A stretch of 64,000 nucleotides of DNA, from positions 1-64,000 of the forward strand of contig NZ_JACA01000025.1 of assembly GCF_000520995.1 (NCBI RefSeq). Reading direction: 5' to 3'. This DNA comes from Aquimarina macrocephali JAMB N27 (GTDB lineage: Bacteria; Bacteroidota; Bacteroidia; Flavobacteriales; Flavobacteriaceae). This document shows, piece after piece, positions 45,701-54,014 of the stretch. Positions within the stretch are counted from its first letter, which is position 1. Each line of letters begins with the position of its first letter. The notes beneath the pieces are model-generated. The model had not been told where the DNA came from, did not search any database, and saw only the letters and a list, made by a program, of their open reading frames with translations. The translations under genes and the position numbers were made by a program.

Positions 45701-46525
45701 TCTACCTTCTAGAAGTCTTGATGCATCAGAAACTCCATCAATTTTAATATCTTCCAGGTTAAGCTTTGTAGCAACCCCGGCAAAAAGACGGCGATCTACT
45801 TTTTTATAACCATCTGTTATTATGACTTCGTCTAGTGACTCTACAGATTCTTTTAATACAAATTGAAATTTTGTTTTATTCTTATCTGTGATCGTAATAG
45901 TTTGAGTTTCGTAACCTAAGTTTTCGATCTTAATTACATCTGATACCGAAACTCGCATTGTAAAATTTCCATCAAAGTCTGTAACTACTCCTTGGGTAGT
46001 TCCTTGTATAGATACAGTAGACCCGGGAATGGGAAGACCATTTTTGTCAACAACCTGTCCATTAATTTCAAAACCTTTCTGTGGTTTTACCAGCGCAGAT
46101 TGTCGTTTTTTGATTGTTGGAATATTAGAACTAACCACTTTTTTTACCAATACAATTTGCTTATCTACTATTTTATAAGAGACATTGGTGTTCTTAAATA
46201 TTCTATCTAAAATATATTCTACTCTTTTGTTAGAAACTTTAAAAGATACCTTTCTTTTGGTATTCACCTCAGCATCCTTAAAAAACACTTTAAATTCTGT
46301 TTTTTGTTGTATTAAATCAAATACTCTCTCAATTGTAAAGTTTTTCACATCAAGTGAAATCTTCGTGTTTTGAGAATAAGTATTTGCGTTTATTCTAAAT
46401 AGAGACAATATAATTAATAGTATTGTTAGCCTCATTTTCAAATTAAATATTAATTTTGCCACACCATTTGTGTGGTTTTGTCTAATTATTTTCATATTTT
46501 TAATATGATTTAATGATTGAACCAT
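42794..46525 (-). CDS. SusC/RagA-family TonB-dependent outer-membrane transporter with STN domain
   Basis: The 1243-residue protein has a signal peptide around residues 31-52, an N-terminal STN domain (about 53-130, ISLDVKNFTIERVFDLIQQKTEFKVFFKD), a carboxypeptidase-regulatory-like domain (about 150-230, GQVVDKNGLPIPGSTVSIQG), a TonB plug (about 240-380) and a 22-strand barrel. The STN domain marks a transducer that signals to FecR and an ECF sigma factor, which are encoded nearby. The start may be at 46525 or at the Met at 46495 (MKIIRQNH), which is closer to other family members. Confidence 0.93.
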   Translation of the reverse strand: MVQSLNHIKNMKIIRQNHTNGVAKLIFNLKMRLTILLIILSLFRINANTYSQNTKISLDVKNFTIERVFDLIQQKTEFKVFFKDAEVNTKRKVSFKVSNKRVEYILDRIFKNTNVSYKIVDKQIVLVKKVVSSNIPTIKKRQSALVKPQKGFEINGQVVDKNGLPIPGSTVSIQGTTQGVVTDFDGNFTMRVSVSDVIKIENLGYETQTITITDKNKTKFQFVLKESVESLDEVIITDGYKKVDRRLFAGVATKLNLEDIKIDGVSDASRLLEGRDAGVVVDNVSGSFGASPRIRIRGNTSLNGNNNPIWVVDGVILEDNVELNQEDLASGDINSLIGSSIAGLNPDDIQSFSILKDASATALYGARAKNGVIVITTKKGKRGGLRVSYSNNFAYRLRPRYTNFNVLNSQQELSVYAELVEKGLIDLTTAQLAESYGVLGQYYNERRTNNVEIGANGQLSDSFFRRYQVANTDWFETLFNDLSLQQNHSLSISGGSDDAIYYFSASYLNDQGQTIGDNAQRYTTKLNTKFNLSEKFSINTSLTGSFRKQKAPGTNDRSLNPLTGEFEREFEINPYSFSLTNSRSVTPYDENGNLEFFRKNYAPFNIIHELDNNYVDIDVTDITFQTDLNYKITNNLTATSTFNYRKAITQREHIIGDKSNQAEAFRADEGVLANVNPFLYQDRDNLTRPPFSILPEGGINVFNEDILDYVYWRNSISWNPYIGDNHQFTFLLGQEIKSSTRQRREYNGIGISYQNGYLINTNPDAIDQLIDNNDQYFDIENFRDRFTGFFFNAGYTLKNKYTINGTLRYDGSNLQGSSPKARYLTNYNISGAWNIDREDFFKADWVNLLKLKATYGLSGGRGPSNTSASLDLRGQIPLRPQDQESIIRINSLENSDLTFEKLKEFSVGLEFSMFNNRVAGELGYYNRNSFDLIGDIKTSGVGGQAFKRGNYADLAVEGYEFTLSTVNLKTDKFEWSTNINVGYNTEEVKELQFDPRLVDLISPAGAPFTGREISALYSVRFAGLNEFGIPTFFDADNNRVTNIDLQSRDDIEKILKYEGPTQPRGAGGLNNTFKYGGFTLSTNISFKFDYKIRLNSNFDAAYTDFNSLPGELVNRWAVPGDENVTNIPAILDNRVLISQLNGFVNNGVVFAGDNAYQLYNNSDLRVVDGTYARMRSIALGYTVPSAYAKKLGLTSAGIRIQGENLFLLYSDKALNGQDPEFFNSGGAALPVAKTVSLSLNVGF

Positions 46526-46618
46526 TGTTAAATTACGCTTACTCTAAATCGGGAGATGTTGCAGCATTTCTCGATTTTTTTTGTTTATTAGTCATTTTGG
46601 AAACATACTTTTTTTGTT

Positions 46619-47788
46619 TTAGGGATTAATAATTATTTCATTTTCTTTGATGGTAAAATTAAAGAAGGTATTGCTTTTAAAGGTTTTTAATACGTCTTCT
46701 ATATTTTCTACATCAAACTGACCTGTGAATTTTTCTTTCTTTATTTTTGGGTAATTTATTGTTATTTTCTTGTCATAAGATCTCTCCAGTTTCTTAATTA
46801 TATTCTCAAAACTTTCATTCTTAAACAATAATATTCCATCAACCCAAGCAGTATAATTTTCTGTTTTTACTGTAGAAATATTTAAATTCTGACCTGATTT
46901 TAAAAGACTAGCCTTCTGATTTGGCTTAAGTATTTGATCGGTATCTTTATTAAATCGGTCTTTATTTTTAAATACACCTACACTACCTTCTACCAGAACA
47001 ACCTCAGAAAATGGATCATCAGTGTAAGAAGAGACATTAAACTTTGTCCCTAAAACTTCAGTTTTAATACCATTGGTAGATACAATGAATGGAGCTTCTT
47101 CATTTCGGGCAACTTCAAAATAGGCTTCACCAGATAATTCTACTTCACGAACTTGTCCGGCAATAAAACGCACGGGAAATTTTAATGTAGAACCTGCATT
47201 AACATGAACTATTGTACCATCAGATAGTTCTAATTGAAATTTTCTTCCATAAGGTACTTTTAATGTGTTGATACTTGGTTTTACCTCAGCAATGTTGTTT
47301 TTTTCGTTTTGGTATACTATTTTACCTTTTTCCTGAACTCCTACTACAGTACCATCGTTATTTTTAATTTCTTTAAATAACTCATTCTCCTGTATAGTTT
47401 CAAGACTGCCATCGCTTAGTTGTAATGTTACTTCATTTGAAGTAGAACCGGTGCCAAAAAAAGTGTTGTTGTAGTATAAAGTAGCACTAATTATAAGCCC
47501 TACAAAAACTGCAGCATATTTTAAATAATTATTGATTCTATTTTTGCGGGTTTTAGTACGAGATTTTGTACTTTGTATTTGTTTTTGGAATAATGATGAT
47601 GCTTTTTGATTATCAAAATCGTTTTTACCTAATTGGATGTAATGATCAGTGATAATGTATTTTTTAAATTCATTTAAATTTTCTTCATCATTCAATAGTT
47701 TTTTGAACTCGGTGAGTTCTCGTTCGGACATCTCATTATTTAGGTATTTTAGTATTTGATTTATATCCAAATCTTTGTTTTTTTTCAT
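46619..47788 (-). CDS. FecR-family anti-sigma factor
   Basis: The 389-residue protein has an N-terminal sigma-binding region with NQILKYLNNEMSERELTEFKKLL, one transmembrane helix (about 90-106), a FecR domain (about 175-275, YFEVARNEEAPFIVSTNGIKTEVLGTKFNV) and a C-terminal DUF4974-like domain (about 320-389). It receives the substrate signal from the STN domain of SusC. It lies 93 bases upstream of susC on the same strand, while the sigma gene is transcribed away from it. Confidence 0.92.
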   Translation of the reverse strand: MKKNKDLDINQILKYLNNEMSERELTEFKKLLNDEENLNEFKKYIITDHYIQLGKNDFDNQKASSLFQKQIQSTKSRTKTRKNRINNYLKYAAVFVGLIISATLYYNNTFFGTGSTSNEVTLQLSDGSLETIQENELFKEIKNNDGTVVGVQEKGKIVYQNEKNNIAEVKPSINTLKVPYGRKFQLELSDGTIVHVNAGSTLKFPVRFIAGQVREVELSGEAYFEVARNEEAPFIVSTNGIKTEVLGTKFNVSSYTDDPFSEVVLVEGSVGVFKNKDRFNKDTDQILKPNQKASLLKSGQNLNISTVKTENYTAWVDGILLFKNESFENIIKKLERSYDKKITINYPKIKKEKFTGQFDVENIEDVLKTFKSNTFFNFTIKENEIIINP

Positions 47789-47999
47789 GCGAATTATTGG
47801 CTTATTTATAGTTAAGACTTGAAAAAAATAAAAAACCCTTACTTCTGAAACTATTTTTTTTATTATTTATGTAAAGTTTTTGTTAATTGTTTTAGGATAG
47901 GGTTTAAAAATGAGTTAAAAAAAGAGTGCTATAAAGAACGAGACCCAAATAGAGGAACTTAAGAGAGGTAATGAATTTGTATACAGGCATTTATATGAG

Positions 48000-48461
48000 A
48001 TGTACTATAACGAATTATGCGCCTATATCTATAGTTTATCGAGGGATAAACAGCAGGCAGAAGACATCGTTCAGAACGTAATGCTTAAAATTTGGAAGAA
48101 TAAAAAAAAATTAAATATTACTACTTCTATCAAAAGTTACCTATATAAAGCATGTTATTATGAATTAATAGATACCTATAATAAAAATAAAAAAGAGTTA
48201 AGTTATATAGAACAAATACAAAAAAATACTCTTAATGTTTTTGTAGAAGAAGATAACGATTTTATCAAAAGAAAAATACACCTTGTTCAGGCAGAAATTG
48301 AAAAACTTCCTCCAAAATGTAAAGAGGTATTTATATTAAATAAAATTCAGGGATTTAAATATAAAGAAGTGGCAGAACAACTTGATATTTCTATAAAAAC
48401 TGTTGAAGCACAAATGTCAAAGGCTATGTCAAGAATTAAAGAAGCTCTAGAGACTGTTTAA
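48000..48461 (+). CDS. ECF sigma factor (FecI-type), 5' end atypical
   Basis: The ATG at 48000 gives 153 residues, starting inside region 2. Coding potential continues upstream: codons from 47919 read KKSAIKNETQIEELKRGNEFVYRHLYE, as in intact sigma factors, but contain no ATG. The in-frame ATG at 47910 is followed by AGT and then TAA (47916-47918). A non-ATG start at ATA 47931 would give 176 residues, a normal length. Region 4 (PPKCKEVFILNKIQGFKYKEVAEQLDISIKTVEAQMSKA) is intact. It probably serves the FecR/SusCD system, in divergent orientation. Confidence 0.8.
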   Translation: MYYNELCAYIYSLSRDKQQAEDIVQNVMLKIWKNKKKLNITTSIKSYLYKACYYELIDTYNKNKKELSYIEQIQKNTLNVFVEEDNDFIKRKIHLVQAEIEKLPPKCKEVFILNKIQGFKYKEVAEQLDISIKTVEAQMSKAMSRIKEALETV

Positions 48462-48506
48462 TAGAATATTTCTTTTCAAAAATGATATTTCAAACTATTT
48501 AATTAC

Positions 48507-49661
48507 TTATTTCCTTAATGTATATATCCCTAAAATAGGCCCTATACTTAAAAACACGTATAACATAGTATTATCTAATTTTCCTGTTAAAAAAGATAAT
48601 AACTGAATACTAATTATAGTAATAGCAAATCCAATACAATTAATAATTGTAAGAGCAGTACCTCTTAGTTCTGGGGGTACAGCAGCAGCTACCATTGTAG
48701 AAAATTGAGGAGAATCTGAAATTACCAACATTCCCCAAATACTTAAAGCAATTAAAAATAATTCTGGCGGTAATAGGAAAAGCAGGGGAGAAGCAAGACA
48801 AAATATTCCAGAAATTAATAGTGAATTATATGCTACTTTTCTACTTCCGGTTTTTAGCGAAATCAAACCACCCAGAATGCAGGAAATAAAACCAACACCT
48901 ATGATGATAAAAGACCAAAAAGACACCTGAAGTTGTATCGATTGTAAGCGAGAATAGGTTTTAAGAATAATAGGAACAAATCCCCAAAACGCATATAGTT
49001 CCCACATATGTCCAAAATATCCAAAAGCTGCTTTTCTAAAACTAGGGATACTAAAAAGTTGTGTAACGATCCCAAGTTGAAGCTTAGAAACTAGTTTTCT
49101 GTATGGACCATCAGGAACCAAAAACCACATTGCTGATCCTCCAACAAATGCTAAGATAGATGTGCTAATAATTACAGCTTTATAATCGCTACTCCAGGAA
49201 AACTGATTAATTAGGTGAGGAAAAGCTGTTCCTAGTACCAAAGCACCTACAAGATACCCAAGTGCCTTACCGAGTCCGTCTTTATAATAATCAGAGGCTA
49301 TTTTCATGCCAATAGGATATATACCAGCAAGGAAAAATCCAGTGCCAAATCTTGCCGTAAGTAAATTAAATACCGTGATATCAGGAATAAGTAATGACAA
49401 ATTACTAAGCCCTCCCAAAAAAGCACAAATCATAAATATTCGAGATGGAGAAAACCGATCGGCTAATGTTAATAGAGCAAATGTTAGTGTTCCTACAATA
49501 AACCCAAATTGCACAAAAGATAAAAGATAGCCTAAAATATTAAAATCAGCATTAAACTGAGAGGCGAGATCATCAATAACAGCATTGCCAGCAAACCATA
49601 ACGAAGTACAAAAAAACTGCGAAATGATAATCACCGGGAGTATGTAGAATTTTGATTTCAA
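48507..49661 (-). CDS. Major facilitator superfamily transporter
   Basis: The 384-residue protein has 12 hydrophobic helices and MFS features: ADRFSPSRI after helix 2 (a degenerate G-x-x-x-D-R loop) and a duplicated loop LKTGSRKVAYNS near the middle. The substrate is unknown. It lies 4 bases downstream of the CBM9-like lipoprotein gene and so is probably cotranscribed with it; a sugar or sugar-acid substrate is a guess from that context. Confidence 0.85.
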   Translation of the reverse strand: MKSKFYILPVIIISQFFCTSLWFAGNAVIDDLASQFNADFNILGYLLSFVQFGFIVGTLTFALLTLADRFSPSRIFMICAFLGGLSNLSLLIPDITVFNLLTARFGTGFFLAGIYPIGMKIASDYYKDGLGKALGYLVGALVLGTAFPHLINQFSWSSDYKAVIISTSILAFVGGSAMWFLVPDGPYRKLVSKLQLGIVTQLFSIPSFRKAAFGYFGHMWELYAFWGFVPIILKTYSRLQSIQLQVSFWSFIIIGVGFISCILGGLISLKTGSRKVAYNSLLISGIFCLASPLLFLLPPELFLIALSIWGMLVISDSPQFSTMVAAAVPPELRGTALTIINCIGFAITIISIQLLSFLTGKLDNTMLYVFLSIGPILGIYTLRK

Positions 49662-49665
49662 TACA

Positions 49666-50460
49666 TTATTCTTCTAAAATGATTGTGCCAAAAATATCGG
49701 CATTAATCCACCCCAGATTTTTTTCTTCTCCTGGGATAAAAACAGAACCAATAAAATTTTCTCTTTCCTTACTACCATCATTATCATTATAAGCAATAGC
49801 AAAACCTAATTTCTGATCCTTTTTTAAAATCATTGGGTCATTAACTTTTCCTTCTGTATAAGTATTGTCATATACAATGATCTCAAACTCCCATACCGAT
49901 ACATCGCCATTAGTAATTCGTTTAGAGCTAACATGACTATTATATAGTAATGGTTTTTTTTGTTCATCCAGATCAACAACATTTCCGTCTAATGCTACAT
50001 GATATGCGAATGCATTATTAGAATATTGATGATCACCACCAGAGTTATCCGCATCAATAAAAATCTCCACACAGTCATCATCCCACCATAAACTTAGAGG
50101 GTCTTTATTTTGATCATATAAAACATCATCTTTGATTTCGACTAATACATATAGAGCTTCTGGGGTCCAAACCACTTTATACCTTCCAAAAAAATCATTA
50201 AAGGTATAAGGTGCTCCCAGCCACCTTTGATCAAAACCATACCAAATAGCTTCTTTCCAAATAGGATCATTCATCTTGCCATCTAGCTTAGGAACAATTA
50301 CTGCTTTTTTTACTTTTCTGATTTGATGATCAACTTTAACTTTCTGTTTTAGTAAATCTTTTTGATCTACGATTGCCAATTCATCTTTAGTCGAGTTGGG
50401 AAGGTTTTTTTTACAGCTTAGTATAAATAATAAAATGAATAATAAAAGTATTCTTTTCAT
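49666..50460 (-). CDS. CBM9-like sugar-binding lipoprotein
   Basis: From the chosen start at 50460 (MKRILLLFILLFILSC) the protein has 264 residues with a lipobox Cys at about 16. The frame is open to 50502, but the extra 14 residues would displace the signal peptide. The mature part is a CBM9-like sandwich (KAVIVPKLDGKMNDPIWKEA, YVLVEIKDDVLYD, DDDCVEIFIDADNSGGDHQY). It probably binds carbohydrate at the cell surface. It is just upstream of an MFS transporter gene. Confidence 0.82.
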   Translation of the reverse strand: MKRILLLFILLFILSCKKNLPNSTKDELAIVDQKDLLKQKVKVDHQIRKVKKAVIVPKLDGKMNDPIWKEAIWYGFDQRWLGAPYTFNDFFGRYKVVWTPEALYVLVEIKDDVLYDQNKDPLSLWWDDDCVEIFIDADNSGGDHQYSNNAFAYHVALDGNVVDLDEQKKPLLYNSHVSSKRITNGDVSVWEFEIIVYDNTYTEGKVNDPMILKKDQKLGFAIAYNDNDGSKERENFIGSVFIPGEEKNLGWINADIFGTIILEE

Positions 50461-50735
50461 AATGACATTTAGTGACATAATCATGATAAATGTAGTGAAC
50501 AAAATTTAAAAATTAGTTGTAGCATATAAATAAGTAATAATCATTTGTATTTCTAACAGTAGATTACTGGATAACCGGAAATAGATATTTTATGTTCACA
50601 TGATATTAAAAAGTGTATTAAATTGAGTTTTGATACTAATAATAAAAGGAACTCTTGGTTATTAATGTTTTGGAAGAAAAAATTTGGAATATCCTGTATG
50701 AATAACCATAGATTTTTTTGTCTATGTAAAGCTTA

Positions 50736-51626
50736 CTATAACTGAAAAATAATTATTTCCATCCCACTATAATTATAACGTATTGCATTATATCCCCATA
50801 AAGTGGTAGCCGAAGATTGACAATTGTTACTTTCGATACATATTAAGAAGTCCTTAAGAGTTTGTAGTTTGTTAAAAGTAATTTTAGGAGCACCATAAAG
50901 AGTGTAATCAGAATCTAAAATATAAATGAGATGATCAATACTTTCTCTATATACACCAAGGTCATTGTTGTTAAATAAAAATAAAGCACCATTATATAAA
51001 TAATCTCCTAAAAAGGCAATTTTATTGGTCTTGTCAATAATTGCTGTAGATTCTATAGTATGGCCAGGAATATTAACTAATTGTATAATTCTGTTACCTA
51101 GGTCTATATCTTTATTAACAGGGAGCCATTCGTTTATTTGTATTTGAGATGGATGTTCTCCTATAAACAGATCTCCGGTAGTAAAAGAAAATATATTATC
51201 CCCTGTGATACGTTCTTTTAAAAATGGCAAATCCGGAAAGACAATGTTTTCAAATTCTGATATATTTTGATTGTGGTCAAAATGAAAATGAGAGAGTAAA
51301 AGAGAAACCGGCAAATTGGTTAACTGATCTGTGATATGCTTAATTTTAGATCCATTTTCTGGTTCATTTTCACCAGAAGCGGTATCATACATTATAGCTT
51401 TATTGTCTCCGATTAATAAATAACTCACATTGGCCTGAGAACTTTTAGGCTCTTTAATGATATAAGTTTTATTTTTTAAATAGTCTACATCATACCAATT
51501 TGATGTTATTGTAACTCCTTCATTTTCGGTATCTGTGATGGGGTTTTCTGCAGCGTTGTCATTATTGTTACAAGCAACTAATACTATGTAAAAGATGATC
51601 GTTGTAATCCGTGTTGTTGTTTTCAT
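50736..51626 (-). CDS. Metallo-beta-lactamase-fold hydrolase lipoprotein
   Basis: The 296-residue protein has a lipoprotein signal (IVLVAC, Cys 19) and the MBL zinc motif HFHFDH at 113-118, a later HTIES histidine (about 191) and an FLGDYL aspartate. The final metal His near the C terminus is not obvious, so the site may be altered. Probable periplasmic hydrolase or lactonase; substrate unknown. Its start region faces the divergent OsmC cluster. Confidence 0.8.
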   Translation of the reverse strand: MKTTTRITTIIFYIVLVACNNNDNAAENPITDTENEGVTITSNWYDVDYLKNKTYIIKEPKSSQANVSYLLIGDNKAIMYDTASGENEPENGSKIKHITDQLTNLPVSLLLSHFHFDHNQNISEFENIVFPDLPFLKERITGDNIFSFTTGDLFIGEHPSQIQINEWLPVNKDIDLGNRIIQLVNIPGHTIESTAIIDKTNKIAFLGDYLYNGALFLFNNNDLGVYRESIDHLIYILDSDYTLYGAPKITFNKLQTLKDFLICIESNNCQSSATTLWGYNAIRYNYSGMEIIIFQL

Positions 51627-51804
51627 GTTTTAATCATATTAGTAGTATGCTTTGCTAAAGATACAATAAGAAAATATTTTCTTTTAAAACAGACGATATA
51701 CATGTCTTTTGAGTAACATGTTAGAATTTCATACTTCATTCTAGAATGAAATAAAAAAAATAAAGCTGTTTTACTTTTGTGGAATACAAAAAGGAACAAG
51801 TAAA

Positions 51805-52260
51805 ATGAAACATTCGGCGAGGGTATTTTGGAAGAAAAATCAACATGAAGCATTTATGGATGGAAAATATAGCAGGGCACATGCCTGGTATTTTGATGGG
51901 GGAGCAGAAATTTTGGCTTCTTCTTCTCCAGAGGTAGTCCCCACTCCAATGTCTAATGCATCCGCGGTAGATCCTGAAGAAGCGTTTTTAGCATCTGTTT
52001 CGAGTTGTCATATGTTGTTTTTTCTTTCTATCGCTTCAAAGAAAAAATATGTTGTAGAGAGTTATGAGGATCATCCTGTAGGGGAACTAAACGAAATAAA
52101 AGGAAAAAAAGCAATTACTACGATTGCATTATGCCCTAAGGTAATTTTTAAAGGAAACCAGCCTTCAATAAAAAATATAGAGCAGATGCATAATCTAGCA
52201 CATTCTAATTGCTTTATCGCGAACTCTATTATAGCAAATATTCAAATTAAAATAATATAA
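51805..52260 (+). CDS. OsmC-family peroxide-detoxifying-like protein
   Basis: The 151-residue protein matches the OsmC fold: an N-terminal strand region, VDPEEAFLASVSSCHMLFFLS with the conserved Cys (about residue 69), and an ISIKNIEQMHNLAHSNCFIANSI C-terminal part with the second conserved Cys. Such proteins reduce organic hydroperoxides with two Cys. It heads a cluster with an ACT-domain gene (8 bases on) and a DinB gene. Confidence 0.85.
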   Translation: MKHSARVFWKKNQHEAFMDGKYSRAHAWYFDGGAEILASSSPEVVPTPMSNASAVDPEEAFLASVSSCHMLFFLSIASKKKYVVESYEDHPVGELNEIKGKKAITTIALCPKVIFKGNQPSIKNIEQMHNLAHSNCFIANSIIANIQIKII

Positions 52261-52268
52261 AATCAAGT

Positions 52269-52661
52269 ATGAGAAATTTGACAATTAGATTAGATAATAA
52301 ACCAGGAGCTTTAGCAGAAATGGGAGAAATTTTGGGAAACGTAGGAGTAAGCCTTGAAGGGGGAGGTGTTTTTGTACATAACAATATTGGAATGGCTAAT
52401 TTTTTGGTAGCCGATGCCGAAAAAGGAAAGAAAGCATTAGAATCTTATGGGGTTGAAGTGTTTGCGATCAATAAAGTACTTATTCAAAAATTAAATCAGG
52501 AAGTACCCGGACAGTTAGGTAAAATTTGCCGTTTAATGGAAAAAAATAATATAAACATAATAACACAATATAGTGATCATGATAATCAGTTAATATTAGT
52601 TGTAGATGATTATGAAAAAGGCAAAGTTATTTCAGAGAATTGGAGTAGAGGAATATATTAA
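52269..52661 (+). CDS. ACT-domain amino-acid-binding protein
   Basis: The 130-residue protein consists of two ACT-type units: LTIRLDNKPGALAEMGEILGNVGVSLEGG near the N terminus and EVPGQLGKICRLMEKNNINIITQYSD in the second half. There is no enzymatic domain, so it is probably a small regulatory protein that binds an amino acid. Placed between the OsmC and DinB genes; the partner is unknown. Confidence 0.8.
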   Translation: MRNLTIRLDNKPGALAEMGEILGNVGVSLEGGGVFVHNNIGMANFLVADAEKGKKALESYGVEVFAINKVLIQKLNQEVPGQLGKICRLMEKNNINIITQYSDHDNQLILVVDDYEKGKVISENWSRGIY

Positions 52662-52669
52662 AAAGATGC

Positions 52670-53143
52670 ATGATGAATTCGATAGAAATTATTTTATTAA
52701 ACTGTACAGAGACAAGGAGACGAAGTATTAAACTTTGGAAAGGAATACCAGAAGAATATTTTGATTGGAAACCAGATAAAAATGCGTTCTCAATTATCGA
52801 AATGATTAGACATGTATTAGAAACCGAGCATTTATTTCATAAGATAATTGACAATAGAGGAAACCTGGGAGATTACCATTCACCATGGCAAGGAATGAAG
52901 TATGTGGATCTGGAGTTTGAGCTTGAAATAGCAATGAGCTATAGAAAGAATTTTCTTGATATGATAGAAGGGTTAACAGAGACAGATCTTGAAAACATAA
53001 GGATAGAAAGAACAGAAGTAGGACAGAGCAAAAAACTTGGTGATTATCTAAATAGAATTGTGTTTCATGAAGCAGTGCATATGGGACAAATGCTCGATTA
53101 TTTAAGAACACTTGAAGTAAAAAGACCTAAAATATGGGATTGA
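52670..53143 (+). CDS. DinB-family putative metal-dependent enzyme
   Basis: The 157-residue protein is helical with the DinB metal-binding His pattern: MIRHVLETEHLFHK near residue 46 and VFHEAVHMGQMLDYLR near residue 133. The family includes thiol S-transferases and unknown enzymes. It lies 8 bases after the ACT gene, so it is cotranscribed with it. The start could be either of two adjacent ATG codons. Function unknown. Confidence 0.8.
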   Translation: MMNSIEIILLNCTETRRRSIKLWKGIPEEYFDWKPDKNAFSIIEMIRHVLETEHLFHKIIDNRGNLGDYHSPWQGMKYVDLEFELEIAMSYRKNFLDMIEGLTETDLENIRIERTEVGQSKKLGDYLNRIVFHEAVHMGQMLDYLRTLEVKRPKIWD

Positions 53144-53240
53144 AAATGATCATATCGGTTATATTATAGTAAATTCATGGCGCAAATGGTATTACATTAG
53201 TTTTGTGTATTGAAATCGGATAATATTGTGATAATAGTTA

Positions 53241-53930
53241 ATGGAAGAGTTTGAAAATAAATTTGCTCAGATCGCCTCTTTATTAGGAGATAAATCTCGA
53301 TCTGTAATGCTATGGTGTTTGTTAGATGGTAGAGCATATACAGCTCTTGAGCTGTCGATATGTGCAAATATTTCTGCGCAATCAGCAAGTAATCATTTAA
53401 AAAAATTAATTCAGGCTAATATATTACTGGTAGAAAAACAAGGAAGACATCGGTATTATAGGTATGCTACCTCTGAAGTCGCTCAAGTTATTGAATCTAT
53501 GGCAGGATTAGTATCCATTACCGATGAATATACTAGGATTAAACAACCAGAACTTAATGGTATAACATATGCCAGAACTTGTTATGATCATTTAGCAGGG
53601 AAAATTGGTGTAAAAATCACAGATGCCTTGCTTGATAAAGGCATGGTAGAAATTGTAGAACGAACTTATAAAGTTACGTCTGCAGGAGAGAGTTGGTTTC
53701 AAAATGTTGGTATTGATATCGATGATATAATGCTGCAGAAACGATCTTTTGCTCACCCGTGTTTGGATTGGAGTGAGCGTAGACATCATTTGGCAGGTGC
53801 ACTTGGTGCTTCTTTTCTTACTATGATGTTACAAAATGATTGGATACGAAGGAAGAAAGATTCAAGAGAGGTTTTGGTAACAGGGAAAGGAAAATTAGAA
53901 TTGAAAACAAGGTTAAATTTGGAAATATAA
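53241..53930 (+). CDS. ArsR-family winged-helix regulator
   Basis: The 229-residue protein has an ArsR/SmtB HTH (about residues 15-85, RAYTALELSICANISAQSASNHLKKLIQANILLVEKQGRHRYYRY) and an extra C-terminal domain (about 95-225) with Cys residues, seen in the larger members of this family. The effector is unknown. It lies 97 bases after the DinB gene in the same direction; it may control that cluster. A strong terminator follows its stop codon. Confidence 0.85.
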   Translation: MEEFENKFAQIASLLGDKSRSVMLWCLLDGRAYTALELSICANISAQSASNHLKKLIQANILLVEKQGRHRYYRYATSEVAQVIESMAGLVSITDEYTRIKQPELNGITYARTCYDHLAGKIGVKITDALLDKGMVEIVERTYKVTSAGESWFQNVGIDIDDIMLQKRSFAHPCLDWSERRHHLAGALGASFLTMMLQNDWIRRKKDSREVLVTGKGKLELKTRLNLEI

Positions 53931-53962
53931 AAACCGCCTTCTAATTATTTAAAAGGCGGTTT
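53931..53962. terminator. Terminator hairpin after the ArsR gene
   Basis: AAACCGCCTT (53931-53940) pairs perfectly with AAGGCGGTTT (53953-53962) around a 12-base loop, followed by TTCTT. It sits between convergent genes and can work on both strands. Confidence 0.85.
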
Positions 53963-54014
53963 CTTATGATAAATTAAACACATCACAATGTTTTGTGTTC
54001 TTTTATTCTATTGA

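Noticed and set aside
52806..53111. Minus-strand ORF of 101 codons
   Set aside because: Antisense to the DinB gene; low-complexity, no domain.
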